From: Fluoribacter gormanii
Lineage (GTDB): Bacteria; Pseudomonadota; Gammaproteobacteria; Legionellales; Legionellaceae
NCBI RefSeq assembly: GCF_900156395.1
Contig: NZ_FTNL01000015.1
Coordinates: 41,567-105,566, forward strand
Direction: 5' to 3'
Length of the DNA: 64,000 bases
Shown: piece by piece, positions 55,240 to 64,000 of the stretch
How the letters are laid out: each line of letters begins with the position of its first letter
Numbering within the stretch: position 1 is the stretch's first letter
The notes under the pieces: model-generated
What the model saw: only the letters and a program-made list of their open reading frames with translations
The model's database searches: none
Told to the model about the DNA's origin: nothing
Program-made: the position numbers and the translations under genes

Positions 55240-56403
55240 ATGGAGATTCAATTGAACTCACTAGTTCAAATTATTCTACTGATTTTTTGTTTCTTTCATT
55301 CTGTATATGCAGCACCCAGCTTTTTAACCATTAGTGATATTCATTACGGCAGTAATAATCTATCTCGTGACGGAGAAGATACCGGTATAGAATTTTTGAA
55401 AATTACCATGAAAGAATATGAAAAATTGAGCAAAAAAGTAGATTTCATTCTTTGCTTGGGCGATTTACCCACTCATTCTTTATTTAATACACCTAAAAAG
55501 GGAGAGTTTGAAAAAACTGTATTTGACGAATTATATGAAAACGATAAGGAACTGAAACCTATATTTTATATTGCAGGCAACAATGACTCGTTATTAGGCA
55601 ATTACCAACCATTCCAATCAAATGGCGTTTCCCCGTTAAATTTTGCTACGGACTGGGATGGGGCTTGTGCTCATTGCAAAGGCTTAATTATTGATGGCAG
55701 TCACATGTATCAAGATGGATATTATTCCAGTTATGTAATCCCTGGTAACAAGAAAATTATTTTGATTGCCTTAAATGCAACTCAGTGGACAAGAACCCCT
55801 ATCCTCTCACAGTATCCTAATCAGGAACATGATGCATTAGTCCAGCTTGCTTGGCTGAATCAGCAATTAAAAAAACATCACGCCAAACAACTATTAATTG
55901 CTATGCATGAACCACCAGGAAATTCATATCGCGGGGAGCCGATTTGGCATAAACCCTACCTTCAGGAATTTATAAAAATATTAAACAACAACAAAAAATC
56001 ATATGGAGAAATTACCCTGATCACATCCCACACCCACATGGATGAGTTCAGAAAAATCCATTTAAAGGGCGACAGTAACATATATGCTTATTCTACTCCA
56101 TCTGTCAGCCGCATCCATCATAATTACCCAGGTATGAAAATATTTAGCATGAGTAATAATCTGCAAATAGAAAACTTTACTACTTATTATACAAGTGACT
56201 TAAACAGTTGGAAAAATCAGCGCTATCAGGCACTCAACTCTCCTGCAGCGATTTTTCCGCATTGTCACCAAACACTATCTCAATGCCTCAATAAATTAAA
56301 TACCGAACAAGTATGCAATTATTTAGAGAAAGGTTTGTTTTATGGAGTCAAAAGTCCGAAGGTACCCAACCAGGAATGCAATAAAATATATAAAGTATCC
56401 TAA
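55240..56403 (+). CDS. Secreted metallophosphoesterase (acid-sphingomyelinase-like)
   Basis: 387 residues with a signal peptide ending near AAPSF. Calcineurin-like metallophosphoesterase: TISDIHYGS (D33, H35), LCLGDLPTHS (D75), AGNNDSL, MHEPPGNSYRGE and TSHTHMDEF carry all five metal-site motifs. The GNND/MHEPPG/SHTHMD pattern and two Cys-rich tail positions resemble acid sphingomyelinase-like phosphodiesterases. It is probably periplasmic or secreted and acts on phosphodiesters of lipids or nucleotides. ATG 55240 lacks a ribosome site, but TTG 55252 has GGAG ahead and also yields a signal peptide; the true start may be the latter. Confidence 0.82.
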   Translation: MEIQLNSLVQIILLIFCFFHSVYAAPSFLTISDIHYGSNNLSRDGEDTGIEFLKITMKEYEKLSKKVDFILCLGDLPTHSLFNTPKKGEFEKTVFDELYENDKELKPIFYIAGNNDSLLGNYQPFQSNGVSPLNFATDWDGACAHCKGLIIDGSHMYQDGYYSSYVIPGNKKIILIALNATQWTRTPILSQYPNQEHDALVQLAWLNQQLKKHHAKQLLIAMHEPPGNSYRGEPIWHKPYLQEFIKILNNNKKSYGEITLITSHTHMDEFRKIHLKGDSNIYAYSTPSVSRIHHNYPGMKIFSMSNNLQIENFTTYYTSDLNSWKNQRYQALNSPAAIFPHCHQTLSQCLNKLNTEQVCNYLEKGLFYGVKSPKVPNQECNKIYKVS

Positions 56404-56460
56404 TTGACAAATTGATAAATCAACTCTAACTTTGATCCGTTATCATTAAAGGACTAAATT

Positions 56461-56880
56461 ATGAAAGCACTTTATACAGCAACAGCACGTACGCATGGTG
56501 GCCGAAATGGTCATATTGAAACCTCCGACGGATTATTAAGATTGGATCTCGCCAAACCCAAGGAATTAGGTGGCCAAGGCGGCGGCACAAATCCAGAAGA
56601 ATTATTTGCTGCAGGTTATGCCGCATGCTTTGAAAGTGCCATGCGCCATGTTGCCAATTTACAGAAAATTTCTCTGCAAGATGTCTCAATTCTTTCTCAG
56701 GTCTCTTTGTACCCCACAGCAGAAAAAGGATTTAAGCTTGGGGTTGAAATGCATACTCATATTACAGGCTTAAACCAAAAAGAGGCAGAAGCATTAGTAG
56801 CTAAAGCCCATGAAATTTGCCCTTATTCTAATGCAATTCGTGGCAATGTCGATGTGGAATTTAAAATAAGCGCAGAATAA
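56461..56880 (+). CDS. ohr: Organic hydroperoxide resistance protein Ohr
   Basis: 139 residues. Thiol peroxidase of the Ohr/OsmC family that reduces organic and lipid peroxides in the cytoplasm. Active cysteines C56 in GYAACFESA and C120 in HEICPYSNA; the conserved KELGGQGGGTNPEELFAAGYAACF block identifies Ohr rather than OsmC. No ohrR regulator is adjacent. AAAGGA precedes the ATG. It stands alone and converges with the SGNH esterase gene across a palindrome. Confidence 0.94.
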   Translation: MKALYTATARTHGGRNGHIETSDGLLRLDLAKPKELGGQGGGTNPEELFAAGYAACFESAMRHVANLQKISLQDVSILSQVSLYPTAEKGFKLGVEMHTHITGLNQKEAEALVAKAHEICPYSNAIRGNVDVEFKISAE

Positions 56881-56942
56881 AACATCGTGCCTGGATGGAG
56901 CGAAGATTATCTAAGATTTAAGATTATACAAGCCTTGAAATT

Positions 56943-56970
56943 CCCCGGGTTTTGCTGAGCGCACCCGGGG
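56943..56970. repeat. Perfect palindrome CCCCGGGT ... ACCCGGGG
   Basis: Eight-base inverted repeat with a 12-base loop, followed by no T-run, in the 108-base gap between the convergent ohr and SGNH genes. GCCTGGATGGAGCGAAG at 56889-56905, 37 bases before, looks like the first part of the dispersed repeat, so this may be a broken or expanded copy. Confidence 0.5.
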
Positions 56971-56988
56971 ATAAGATTTATATTCCAA

Positions 56989-58500
56989 TCATATTGCAGG
57001 CTGCATATGACTCATATTTTCTATAACCACCCTACTTAGTTCGTTAATATAGTCTTCTGGATAAATCGTTTTCTTACATGCAAAAAAATCAAAAAGTAAA
57101 CTATTACGCTTTATTATTTTCATATTCTCAGCATCTTGAGTAAATCTTTTAATAAAAGCATCAATCTCCTGTAAATTCCCACTTTGACACTGCAAATTAA
57201 AAATAAACTGCTTTAATAGCTCACCTCGTTCACGACGAGATGCACAAAATGATTGTTCCAAGCCGATTGCACTTCTATGGAGGTTATTTATTATTTTTAC
57301 TACATCCGGAGGTAAATGGGCATAAGGTGCCGATGAAAATTGAGGTGTGACATCTTCTGCAGATTTACAGCATTTTCGTACTGACTCAGGAGGAATGAAT
57401 TGAAAAATCGCATTGTATGCCTCTTTAAATTGTACTGCTAACCAAGTATGCGTATCCATAGTAGGATGTATATCATCCCAAAACATATAACCATCTGCTG
57501 GTGAAATATGCTCTTTTTGATTCATTGGATTTTTTTGACTTTGTTTAAATTGCTCAGAATCAATATATGGAGTGACTAACTTACTTTTATCGAAACCATA
57601 CTCTTCACAATGAGTATAGATTTTTTCAAATTGCGTGCTGACATCAAAAACCGAAAGATTCAGAGGAGTATTTAAGTCCTGATATTTTTCAATAAATTGC
57701 TGTACCTTAGCTGCCAATCGCTTATTAAAATACACCGAGCACTTTGCAGCATTTTCTTGCTCCTTAATAGTTTTATTCTTAAATCTTGGAGTTAAAGACA
57801 GATCGGGTAGATTCAACAAAACAAAATTTCGATACCCCTGTTGAATCAAGACCTCAAGATTCTCCATTCGTGCATCGATTGCATTATCCACTTCAAGAAA
57901 AGTAGGTTCAGAATTCACTGTAAGTAAATCATTAGCACCAGACCACTCAATGATTAAGGTTTCCGCTTTTTCTTGGTTACTGATGTTATACTTTTTATCA
58001 TCTGCGATGAGTAGTTTTCGTTTTTCTTCTAAATGAGCGACGATTAATCGAGCTACTTCATCCTTAGGATTAAGAGTGAATTGTGTCTTGTAATCATACG
58101 ATGTCAATCCTGCTTCACAATAGAATCGGGCAAACCGGGTTCCTTTATATAAAATATGTTTGTCATTATTCAGACTAAATGCTTTTTCATTTTTTCTTCG
58201 TACGTGTAAATCATCCGTTAAAATAGCATCCGCCACATCTGCATTTCCCCAAGCATCATGAGCGAGTTTAAGTTTTCTTCGTGCTTCATCTAGTTCAAAT
58301 TGCTCGATAATCGCTGTAATATAGTAATCACCCCAAACAAATCCATTAGTAAAACGCCCTCTAGGCGCGTCAAAACCAACCTCATAAAGCTCACCCAAAG
58401 GAATAAATCCGAACAGCATGCGTTTATCAAAGGTACTTCTATCCGATAAACTATCTCCCAAAACAACGATACGACGAATTTTAATAACAGATGCTGGCAT
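56989..58500 (-). CDS. SGNH/GDSL esterase-like protein with helical C-terminal extension
   Basis: 503 residues. The SGNH hydrolase blocks are present: VVLGDSLSD (catalytic S17), APRGRFTNGFVWGDY (block with the oxyanion Gly), WSGANDLL (Asn 190) and FWDDIHPTM (D343, H345). No signal peptide is visible, unlike secreted GDSL lipases. After about residue 372 a separate helical region begins (HLPPDVVKIINNLHRSAIG...SRRERGELLKQF), which is not part of the fold. Legionella lysophospholipases PlaA/C/D are of this family; this one cannot be assigned to one of them. The start at 58500 is decided by GAGGAG six bases upstream. Confidence 0.82.
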   Translation of the reverse strand: MPASVIKIRRIVVLGDSLSDRSTFDKRMLFGFIPLGELYEVGFDAPRGRFTNGFVWGDYYITAIIEQFELDEARRKLKLAHDAWGNADVADAILTDDLHVRRKNEKAFSLNNDKHILYKGTRFARFYCEAGLTSYDYKTQFTLNPKDEVARLIVAHLEEKRKLLIADDKKYNISNQEKAETLIIEWSGANDLLTVNSEPTFLEVDNAIDARMENLEVLIQQGYRNFVLLNLPDLSLTPRFKNKTIKEQENAAKCSVYFNKRLAAKVQQFIEKYQDLNTPLNLSVFDVSTQFEKIYTHCEEYGFDKSKLVTPYIDSEQFKQSQKNPMNQKEHISPADGYMFWDDIHPTMDTHTWLAVQFKEAYNAIFQFIPPESVRKCCKSAEDVTPQFSSAPYAHLPPDVVKIINNLHRSAIGLEQSFCASRRERGELLKQFIFNLQCQSGNLQEIDAFIKRFTQDAENMKIIKRNSLLFDFFACKKTIYPEDYINELSRVVIENMSHMQPAI

Positions 58501-58524
58501 ATTAATCTCCTCATTAAAGATCAT

Positions 58525-58834
58525 TGACCAAAATATCTGTTCCTATTGCAGAAAAACCAGGATAAGTTTCAGTTGTAACTCAAAATCTCCTAAACCTAAT
58601 CCCGATCATGTTCAAGGAAGAGATCCAAAATAATTGATTACAAATTTTTCAAAAGGTAATTCAGTATCGAAAGCTGTATTTGTACTACTTATCTATACAA
58701 ATCAGTTTAAAAATATAGGCAGCAAAAACAAGACACTGGAAAAACTTCCCAATGAGGCAAACATTTATTAGGAATTTTATATTGGTTGGTTGGACGGTTC
58801 CTGATAATATAAACTTATTTTTCAAAAATTGTCT
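58525..58834. other. Intergenic region upstream of gor
   Basis: A 310-base gap with no gene. It is AT-rich without a recognised repeat. The only supported element is the candidate promoter at 58782-58810. No hairpin of note is seen. Confidence 0.4.
58782..58810 (+). promoter_or_regulatory. Candidate sigma-70 promoter of gor
   Basis: TTGGTT (58782-58787), a 17-base spacer, TAATAT (58805-58810). It would give a transcript starting near 58817 and a leader of about 18 bases to the ATG at 58835. Confidence 0.5.
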
Positions 58835-60190
58835 ATGAAAAACAAACAATTTGATCTTATCGTACTTGGTGGGGGCAGTGGCGGCATCGCAAGTGCTGTG
58901 CGCGCTGCCAAACATGGTGCCAAGGTAGCTGTAGTAGAACCCAGCTATTTGGGTGGTACCTGTGTCAATTTAGGTTGTGTCCCCAAAAAAATTATGTTCA
59001 ATGCGTCCATGATTAATGAAATGATACATCATGCACCTGAATATGGTTTTTCTCATGCAGCAACAACATTTGATTGGAATACTCTAGTTAATAAACGCAA
59101 TGCCTATATAGAACGACTCAGGGAAAATTATGCAAACCGTTTTACCCAATTTAACATCACTTTGATTCAGGGTGCTGGTGCTTTTCACGATGTACACTCA
59201 ATCCGTGTAAATGACGCACTATATCAGGCTCAGCATATCATCATTGCAACAGGTGGCGAACCATCTCTACCAATGATTCATGGAATTCAGCATGCAATCG
59301 ATTCGGATGGTTTCTTTGCCTTGACCAAGCAACCTGAAAAAGTAGCAATCATTGGTAGTGGGTACATCGGAGTGGAACTGGCAGGAGTATTAAACAGTCT
59401 AGGAAGTGAAACACATCTCTTAATGAGAGGCACACGACCTTTATCCCGCTTTGATAATGTCCTAGGTGATACCTTAATGGAGGTCATGCAACAACAAGGT
59501 ATTCATCTCCACACAAATCATAAAGCAAAAGAAATAAACTTACATAGTGATGGCAGAAAATCTATTGTATGTACCAGTGGATCAATTATTCAGGACATAG
59601 ACGTCATTATTGCCGCCGCGGGAAGAAAACCCCGAACATCTGGGTTAAACCTGGAAAAAGTAAACGTTGCCATTGATGAACAAGGTTTGGTTTTAGTCGA
59701 TGCTTTTCAAAACACCAGTACTCAAGGGATCTATGCCTTAGGTGATGTGACCAATGCACCAGCTCTTACCCCTGTAGCAATCGCTGCAGGCCGTCGTTTA
59801 GCAGATCGTCTATTTGGCCAACAACCCGAAGCATGTCTAGACTATGAGAATATCAGCACCGTAATCTTCAGTCACCCCCCAATAGGCACAGTCGGTCTGA
59901 GTGAACAGGAGGCTATTGAACGATACGGTAAAGAGCAAATTAGAATCTATCAAACTCGTTTTAATCCAATGTTTGAAGCATTCGCTAAACAAAAAATACC
60001 CACCGTGATGAAATTAGTTACTCTCGGTAAAGAAGAAAAAATAATTGGTTTGCATGTCATTGGATTGGCTGCTGATGAAATGCTGCAAGGCTTTGGTGTG
60101 GCAATAAAAATGGGTGCCTGTAAAAAAGATTTTGATAATACAGTTGCAATTCATCCCACAAGTGCAGAAGAATTTGTAACGATGGTTTAA
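58835..60190 (+). CDS. gor: Glutathione-disulfide reductase
   Basis: 451 residues. NADPH-dependent flavoprotein that keeps glutathione reduced. FAD site [15 protein letters not shown]; redox disulfide C43/C48 in [13 protein letters not shown]; second Rossmann motif [15 protein letters not shown]; catalytic His-Glu near HPTSAEEF at the C-terminus. Length is typical. ATG at 58835, start of a transcript at the promoter above. The next gene follows after four bases, and the two probably form one operon. Confidence 0.94.
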   Translation: MKNKQFDLIVLGGGSGGIASAVRAAKHGAKVAVVEPSYLGGTCVNLGCVPKKIMFNASMINEMIHHAPEYGFSHAATTFDWNTLVNKRNAYIERLRENYANRFTQFNITLIQGAGAFHDVHSIRVNDALYQAQHIIIATGGEPSLPMIHGIQHAIDSDGFFALTKQPEKVAIIGSGYIGVELAGVLNSLGSETHLLMRGTRPLSRFDNVLGDTLMEVMQQQGIHLHTNHKAKEINLHSDGRKSIVCTSGSIIQDIDVIIAAAGRKPRTSGLNLEKVNVAIDEQGLVLVDAFQNTSTQGIYALGDVTNAPALTPVAIAAGRRLADRLFGQQPEACLDYENISTVIFSHPPIGTVGLSEQEAIERYGKEQIRIYQTRFNPMFEAFAKQKIPTVMKLVTLGKEEKIIGLHVIGLAADEMLQGFGVAIKMGACKKDFDNTVAIHPTSAEEFVTMV

Positions 60191-60194
60191 TTAT

Positions 60195-60734
60195 ATGAAT
60201 GATGCTATTCGCAGTTTTCAAGGTAAATCACCTTCATTAGGCCAAAGAGTCTACATTGATCCCAAATCAGTAGTCATTGGCGATGTATCTCTAGGTAACG
60301 ATGTATCCGTTTGGCCCATGGCTGTTTTACGGGGGGATGTGAACTCAATTAAAATAGGTAATTCCTGCAGTATTCAAGATGGGGCTATTTTGCATGTTAC
60401 CCATGATGGCCCCTATACATCAGGGGGACAGCCGTTAATTTTAGGCCAGGGAATCACCATTGGACATCAAGCAGTACTACATGGTTGTATCATTGATGAT
60501 TTTTGTCTCATTGGCATGGGAGCATTAATTTTAGATGCAGTCCACATCCCCCATCACGTGATGGTTGGTGCAGGTTCTTTAGTCGCTCCTGGAAAAGTAC
60601 TGGAAAGTGGTTACCTATACCTTGGAAATCCAGCTAAAGCAGTTAGAAAATTAACCGAACAAGAACTTGAGATGTTAGAGTATTCAGCACAACATTATGT
60701 GCGTCTTAAAGATAAGCATTTGGCATCATTATAG
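60195..60734 (+). CDS. Gamma-carbonic-anhydrase-like hexapeptide protein (YrdA/CaiE type)
   Basis: 179 residues. Left-handed beta-helix protein of the gamma-class CA family. Repeats such as VVIGDVSLGNDVSVWPMAVLRGD and SIQDGAILHVTHD, then TIGHQAVLHGCIIDDFCLIG, hold the three metal His (H...H..H) found in YrdA-type proteins. It may not be a true CA; function in vivo is uncertain. It starts four bases after gor and is likely co-transcribed with it. Confidence 0.88.
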   Translation: MNDAIRSFQGKSPSLGQRVYIDPKSVVIGDVSLGNDVSVWPMAVLRGDVNSIKIGNSCSIQDGAILHVTHDGPYTSGGQPLILGQGITIGHQAVLHGCIIDDFCLIGMGALILDAVHIPHHVMVGAGSLVAPGKVLESGYLYLGNPAKAVRKLTEQELEMLEYSAQHYVRLKDKHLASL

Positions 60735-60955
60735 TATTGTAACCTGATAATGCGACATGAAGTCCTTAATCAGGTTGTTATACCCCTAAAATCGAGTTCT
60801 GTCTCACGCCCTCCGGCTACAATATCCAAAACTTCAAAAATAATAGAGTCTTATATTAATTACATTTTTTGTTCCTCCCTTCAGCGTATTCTCATCGCAG
60901 GAATTTGTTTAGAAATTTAATCTAATATAAAAGAAAAGATTATGGATAAGATGCA

Positions 60956-62215
60956 ATGACTCAAACGCCGTTAGAAGCGGAAATATTAAAAACTGAAAAA
61001 TTAAGAACTACAATTTTAGCTGTTGTTTTCAGTTTATTATCCTTCATGTGGATAATATTTATTATTCATTCCCCCGAAATTTTCTTTCGAATTGTGAATA
61101 TATCAGCCTTACTTTTGCCAGGTTATTTAGCTTGTGTAGCCCTCTATTTTCTATTGATGCACAGAGTTATTTGTTGGCACATCAATCATAAGAAAAATCT
61201 GTCTATTGTTTTACGTTATTTAAATGCCTTTATTGAAATGAGTGTTCCAACATTGGGGCTAACTATTGCCACAACTTTTCAAACACCGTTGTACGTGCTT
61301 TTAATGCCACCTGTTTTACTTTATTTCATTTTCATCATTCTTTCGTCATTAACACTGAATGAATGGATTTGCCGATTTTCTGGATTAATTGGAGCTCTTG
61401 AATATTGGGGACTTTCCTATTATGTTCTAAATTTCACAAGCATCGAACACATTGATTACTACTTAGTAGCATGGTTTGCTTTTGCTGCCCGCGGAGTCAT
61501 GATATTAATCGTAGGAGTAGCTACTGGTTTTGTCACTACTCAAATTAAAAAGCAGCTTCATACAGCTTTTGATGCCCAAAAAGAACGGGAAAGAATTGAA
61601 GATATTTTTGGTCAGCATGTTTCACCTGAAGTGGTAGCCAAATTGCTATCAAAAGATGCCAATTCAAGCGAATATATACCTGTTTGTATCATGTTTTTAG
61701 ATATAAGAAATTTCACTCATTTTACTGAACAAAATGAACCATCTGTTGTTGTTAATTACCTCAATAATCTTTTTAAATACACCGTAAAAATCATCCATGA
61801 TAATAAAGGAATTATCAATAAATTTTTAGGTGACGGCTTTATGGCTGTATTTGGCGCTCCTTTGTCGAGTGGCAATGATGTAGCTAATGCAGTAAATGCA
61901 GCGTTGGAGATCATGAAACGTACTGAAGAAGAAGTGAAAAAAGGAAACCTTCCTGATCTAAAATTAGGAGTAGGATTGCATTTTGGTTATGCAGTAACAG
62001 GCACTATTGGAACAAAAAAAAGACAGGAGTATACAATTATAGGAGATGTTGTAAATTCAGCGGCTCATATAGAACAGCTCAATAAAACATATAACTCCAG
62101 TATTCTTATCTCTGAAGATGCAATTAAGAAGTTACCTGAGCTTAAGGCTGAATTGGTTGGCAATGTCATATTGAAACATCGTGATAAACCCATTAAATTA
62201 TACCGATTAGCTTGA
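60956..62215 (+). CDS. Membrane class III nucleotide cyclase (adenylate cyclase-like) with unusual active-site residue
   Basis: 419 residues. Six N-terminal membrane helices (about residues 20-205), a short coiled linker (AFDAQKERERIEDIFGQHVSPEVVAKLL), then a CHD cyclase domain from residue 235: metal motifs FLDIRNFTHFTE and KFLGDGFMAVFGAP are intact. The transition-state pair, normally N-x-x-x-R in GDxVNxAaR, reads GDVVNSAAHIEQ, with His in place of Arg. Family members make cAMP; the change may lower or alter activity. Legionella encodes several such cyclases. No clear ribosome site is visible; TTATGG lies just ahead of the ATG. Confidence 0.85.
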   Translation: MTQTPLEAEILKTEKLRTTILAVVFSLLSFMWIIFIIHSPEIFFRIVNISALLLPGYLACVALYFLLMHRVICWHINHKKNLSIVLRYLNAFIEMSVPTLGLTIATTFQTPLYVLLMPPVLLYFIFIILSSLTLNEWICRFSGLIGALEYWGLSYYVLNFTSIEHIDYYLVAWFAFAARGVMILIVGVATGFVTTQIKKQLHTAFDAQKERERIEDIFGQHVSPEVVAKLLSKDANSSEYIPVCIMFLDIRNFTHFTEQNEPSVVVNYLNNLFKYTVKIIHDNKGIINKFLGDGFMAVFGAPLSSGNDVANAVNAALEIMKRTEEEVKKGNLPDLKLGVGLHFGYAVTGTIGTKKRQEYTIIGDVVNSAAHIEQLNKTYNSSILISEDAIKKLPELKAELVGNVILKHRDKPIKLYRLA

Positions 62216-62326
62216 GCTTTGGTGTTCCATTATAGTGTCGTACAAATAGGCACACATAAATTAGGAAGATAGTCAGATCCATGCATAGATCCGTCCTATC
62301 CTCCTAACTGATAAAGCGGTTTAAAT

Positions 62327-62593
62327 TCATGGAGTAGGAGGTGTCGGTGGCATCGAGTCTTTAGGCGCTACTTTATTTGGCTGTTTCATGAGGCCATGTG
62401 TACTTAGCAATTTGCCATTATTCACTTTTGTTGCATCTTCTGAATCTAGGGTCTGCTCATACTGATCGAGTTCTTGTTCCATTTGCTTTATAAGAAGTTG
62501 CAAGCGAGCCTCTTTCTCCGCCAACTCTGACTGCATTAACTTAACATCTTCAATACCATTTTCTAGAGTAATGAGTCGTTCTTTAATTTTCAT
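62327..62593 (-). CDS. Small coiled-coil protein, function unknown
   Basis: 88 residues: an N-terminal coiled coil (MKIKERLITLENGIEDVKL to about residue 50, Leu/Glu/Lys heptads) and a polar Pro-rich tail ending PPTPPTP. Resembles SlyX in size and coiled-coil start but lacks its C-terminal consensus; I do not assign it. AGGGA ahead of the ATG. It lies between the cyclase gene and the saccharopine-dehydrogenase-like gene. Confidence 0.6.
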   Translation of the reverse strand: MKIKERLITLENGIEDVKLMQSELAEKEARLQLLIKQMEQELDQYEQTLDSEDATKVNNGKLLSTHGLMKQPNKVAPKDSMPPTPPTP

Positions 62594-62684
62594 TTGTTTT
62601 CCCTACATATTTTTAAAAATCAGTTTTCATACCCAAAATATTCATGGACTTAGTATCCAGCCTAAATTCGGGGAATAATAACAA

Positions 62685-63761
62685 TTAACGAACCATAACT
62701 CGAGTCACTTCAGAAATATTCATTACTAAATCTTCTGTATATGCACTAGAAGGGGTTTGAAAACCAACTGGAGCATTTCCTGAGAGAACATTTTGGATAA
62801 TCATAACTGTAGATAAAGCAGTTAGTGTATAGCCATTTGGCGTAGTCATTAAGGCAGCTTTTTTTTCTCCTGAATCATTAACTACTTCACCATAGATTGT
62901 TACAACAGAGTTCTTTCGTTGTTCCTCAGTAGGCCCGGCAGGTAACTGAGTAATTTTACGCGTTATATACTTTTTAATTAAAGACCAACTCAAAAGCCAT
63001 TTAAACGAATTAATAACGTTTTTAAATCGAATTACTTTTCTAGGTAAAGCCATATAAGTTTCTATATGTGGAATTTGTGTAGACCACCATGCTGACGCCA
63101 AGTCACCCCATGAAATCGTGGCACATAGCATCCTCTTTGAGGTACCGAAATCAAAAGAATGAGTTTTCCAACAAAAAGAAACTTTTTTTAAAGTTCCATC
63201 ATCTCGAATCAGAGTTCCTTCAGGAATATCTTCTATCATTGTTTTGGCAGTACCATGAGAGATACTTAAACCTGCGTTTTCATTAAATGCGGCAATAGCC
63301 AGTAGTAATCGACTTGCATCTGGCAAACAACGTTTCAAATAAGCAGCCAAACAGTCGCTAGGAACCACATCAAAGCCACAACCAGGTAATAGCATAATCC
63401 CTTCCATCAGCGCACGTTCATTCATCGCCATAAGTCCTTCTATTACCATGACCTCGCCGGTGATATCCAAATAATGAGTCTTTACTGCAAGACAAGCCAA
63501 GGCCATATTTTTATAGGTATGCTTGAATGGACCGGCACAATGGATTACGGCAATAAGATCGCGCAGCGCTTTTTTAGTTTGTTCTAGATCATTAACATCA
63601 AAAACCCTATATTCCAAATTCAAAGCGGCGGCTTGTGACTTTAATTTTTCTTCATCTCTACCTGCTAATATCGGCTTTAATCCTTGCTGTACGCTTAATT
63701 GAGCGATCAAGTTACCGGTATATCCATAGGAGCCATAAATTAGAAAATTTTTCTTTATCAT
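62685..63761 (-). CDS. Saccharopine-dehydrogenase-like oxidoreductase
   Basis: 358 residues with an N-terminal Rossmann fold: FLIYGSYGYTGNLIAQLS (G-x-Y-G-x-x-G-type dinucleotide site), then LAGRDEEKL, VIHCAGPF and YLDITGE, the family core. Members include trans-acting enoyl reductases of lipid synthesis and other oxidoreductases; classic saccharopine dehydrogenase activity is not implied. The C-terminus has a hydrophobic patch near residues 245-265. The ATG has AGGC upstream. No related biosynthesis genes are adjacent. Confidence 0.8.
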   Translation of the reverse strand: MIKKNFLIYGSYGYTGNLIAQLSVQQGLKPILAGRDEEKLKSQAAALNLEYRVFDVNDLEQTKKALRDLIAVIHCAGPFKHTYKNMALACLAVKTHYLDITGEVMVIEGLMAMNERALMEGIMLLPGCGFDVVPSDCLAAYLKRCLPDASRLLLAIAAFNENAGLSISHGTAKTMIEDIPEGTLIRDDGTLKKVSFCWKTHSFDFGTSKRMLCATISWGDLASAWWSTQIPHIETYMALPRKVIRFKNVINSFKWLLSWSLIKKYITRKITQLPAGPTEEQRKNSVVTIYGEVVNDSGEKKAALMTTPNGYTLTALSTVMIIQNVLSGNAPVGFQTPSSAYTEDLVMNISEVTRVMVR

Positions 63762-64000
63762 AAGATGCCTGAATATTTTTTTATCCAGTGTATCTCGAGA
63801 ATTGTCATTTATCGAGGCCCAAGCTCCTGAAAACGCTTAGGAAATAAAAAAATTTTGGGAACTAGTTAAGAGATTAGATTTAAATTCTACAAACATGGAA
63901 GATAAAAACCCCATCCATCCGTGAAGAGTCTATTTCTATGGAATGTACTCGTTGGCCAGTGAGAGGAATTCTCATTCATCACCGGTAGAGCGATCGATTT
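63762..64000. other. Right-edge intergenic sequence
   Basis: 239 bases of AT-rich sequence upstream of the minus-strand oxidoreductase, ending at the window edge. It probably contains that gene's promoter. A 16-codon frame at 63939 (MECTRWPVRG...) is present but has no support as a gene. Confidence 0.35.

Overview
The window looks like a chromosomal segment of a Legionella species (Legionellaceae, Gammaproteobacteria); the species cannot be fixed from sequence alone. The case rests on AT-rich DNA, protein families typical of the genus (a tandem pair of Pht-type MFS transporters, large helical orphan proteins with Dot/Icm-substrate-like tails, an SGNH esterase with a helical extension, TTC38-type TPR protein) and recurring GCCTGG...ATCCGGG intergenic repeats. 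No rRNA, tRNA, CRISPR array, IS element or prophage was seen; almost everything is intact.

Region 1 (1-15 kb): the 5' part of hslV behind a sigma-32-like promoter; an operon of two paralogous MFS transporters plus phosphopentomutase deoB, which looks like a nucleoside uptake and salvage unit; an ArnT-like GT83 glycosyltransferase; an orphan protein built from two copies of one helical domain with an acidic tail; a polysaccharide deacetylase; one type IV pilin and ComEC (DNA uptake); Ada; a small membrane protein; an MscS channel; and a secreted His/Gly-rich repeat protein.

Region 2 (15-31 kb): a respiratory unit made of a group III truncated haemoglobin, the tiny cydP, cydA, cydB and the tiny cydX, closed by a terminator; an L,D-transpeptidase; two orphan small proteins; a BacA/YddA-type ABC exporter; an efflux operon (HlyD-type fusion protein, a FUSC pump split into two genes, a NodT-type outer-membrane lipoprotein); a DUF190 protein; a 639-residue coiled-coil orphan that may be an effector; and a membrane protein.

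Region 3 (31-47.5 kb): the most interesting part. Two divergent gene arms and an outlying efflux group form what looks like a lipid or fatty-acyl natural-product locus. The leftward arm has an acyl-CoA carboxyltransferase, an unusual acyl-CoA dehydrogenase, a GH3-type acyl-adenylating enzyme and a left-handed beta-helix acyltransferase. The rightward arm has KAS III, a fatty-acyl-AMP ligase, a second AMP ligase, an ACP, an SDR and a second KAS III. Nearby lie a TTC38-like TPR protein, a tail-anchored orphan, and a MAPEG protein, a Bcr/CflA exporter and a second ACP on one strand. Inferred logic: free acids are adenylated and loaded onto ACP, extended or joined by two KAS III enzymes, reduced, then conjugated or acylated and exported. 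The product is unknown.

Region 4 (47.5-64 kb): a reductive-type uracil catabolism set (URC1-like, URC4/DUF1688, upp), a HAAAP amino-acid permease, an orphan ParB overlapping the region of a penicillin-binding protein 4 with a long C-terminal extension, a secreted metallophosphoesterase, Ohr, an SGNH esterase, glutathione reductase with a gamma-carbonic-anhydrase-like protein, a membrane class III nucleotide cyclase whose transition-state Arg position is His, a small coiled-coil protein and a saccharopine-dehydrogenase-like oxidoreductase.
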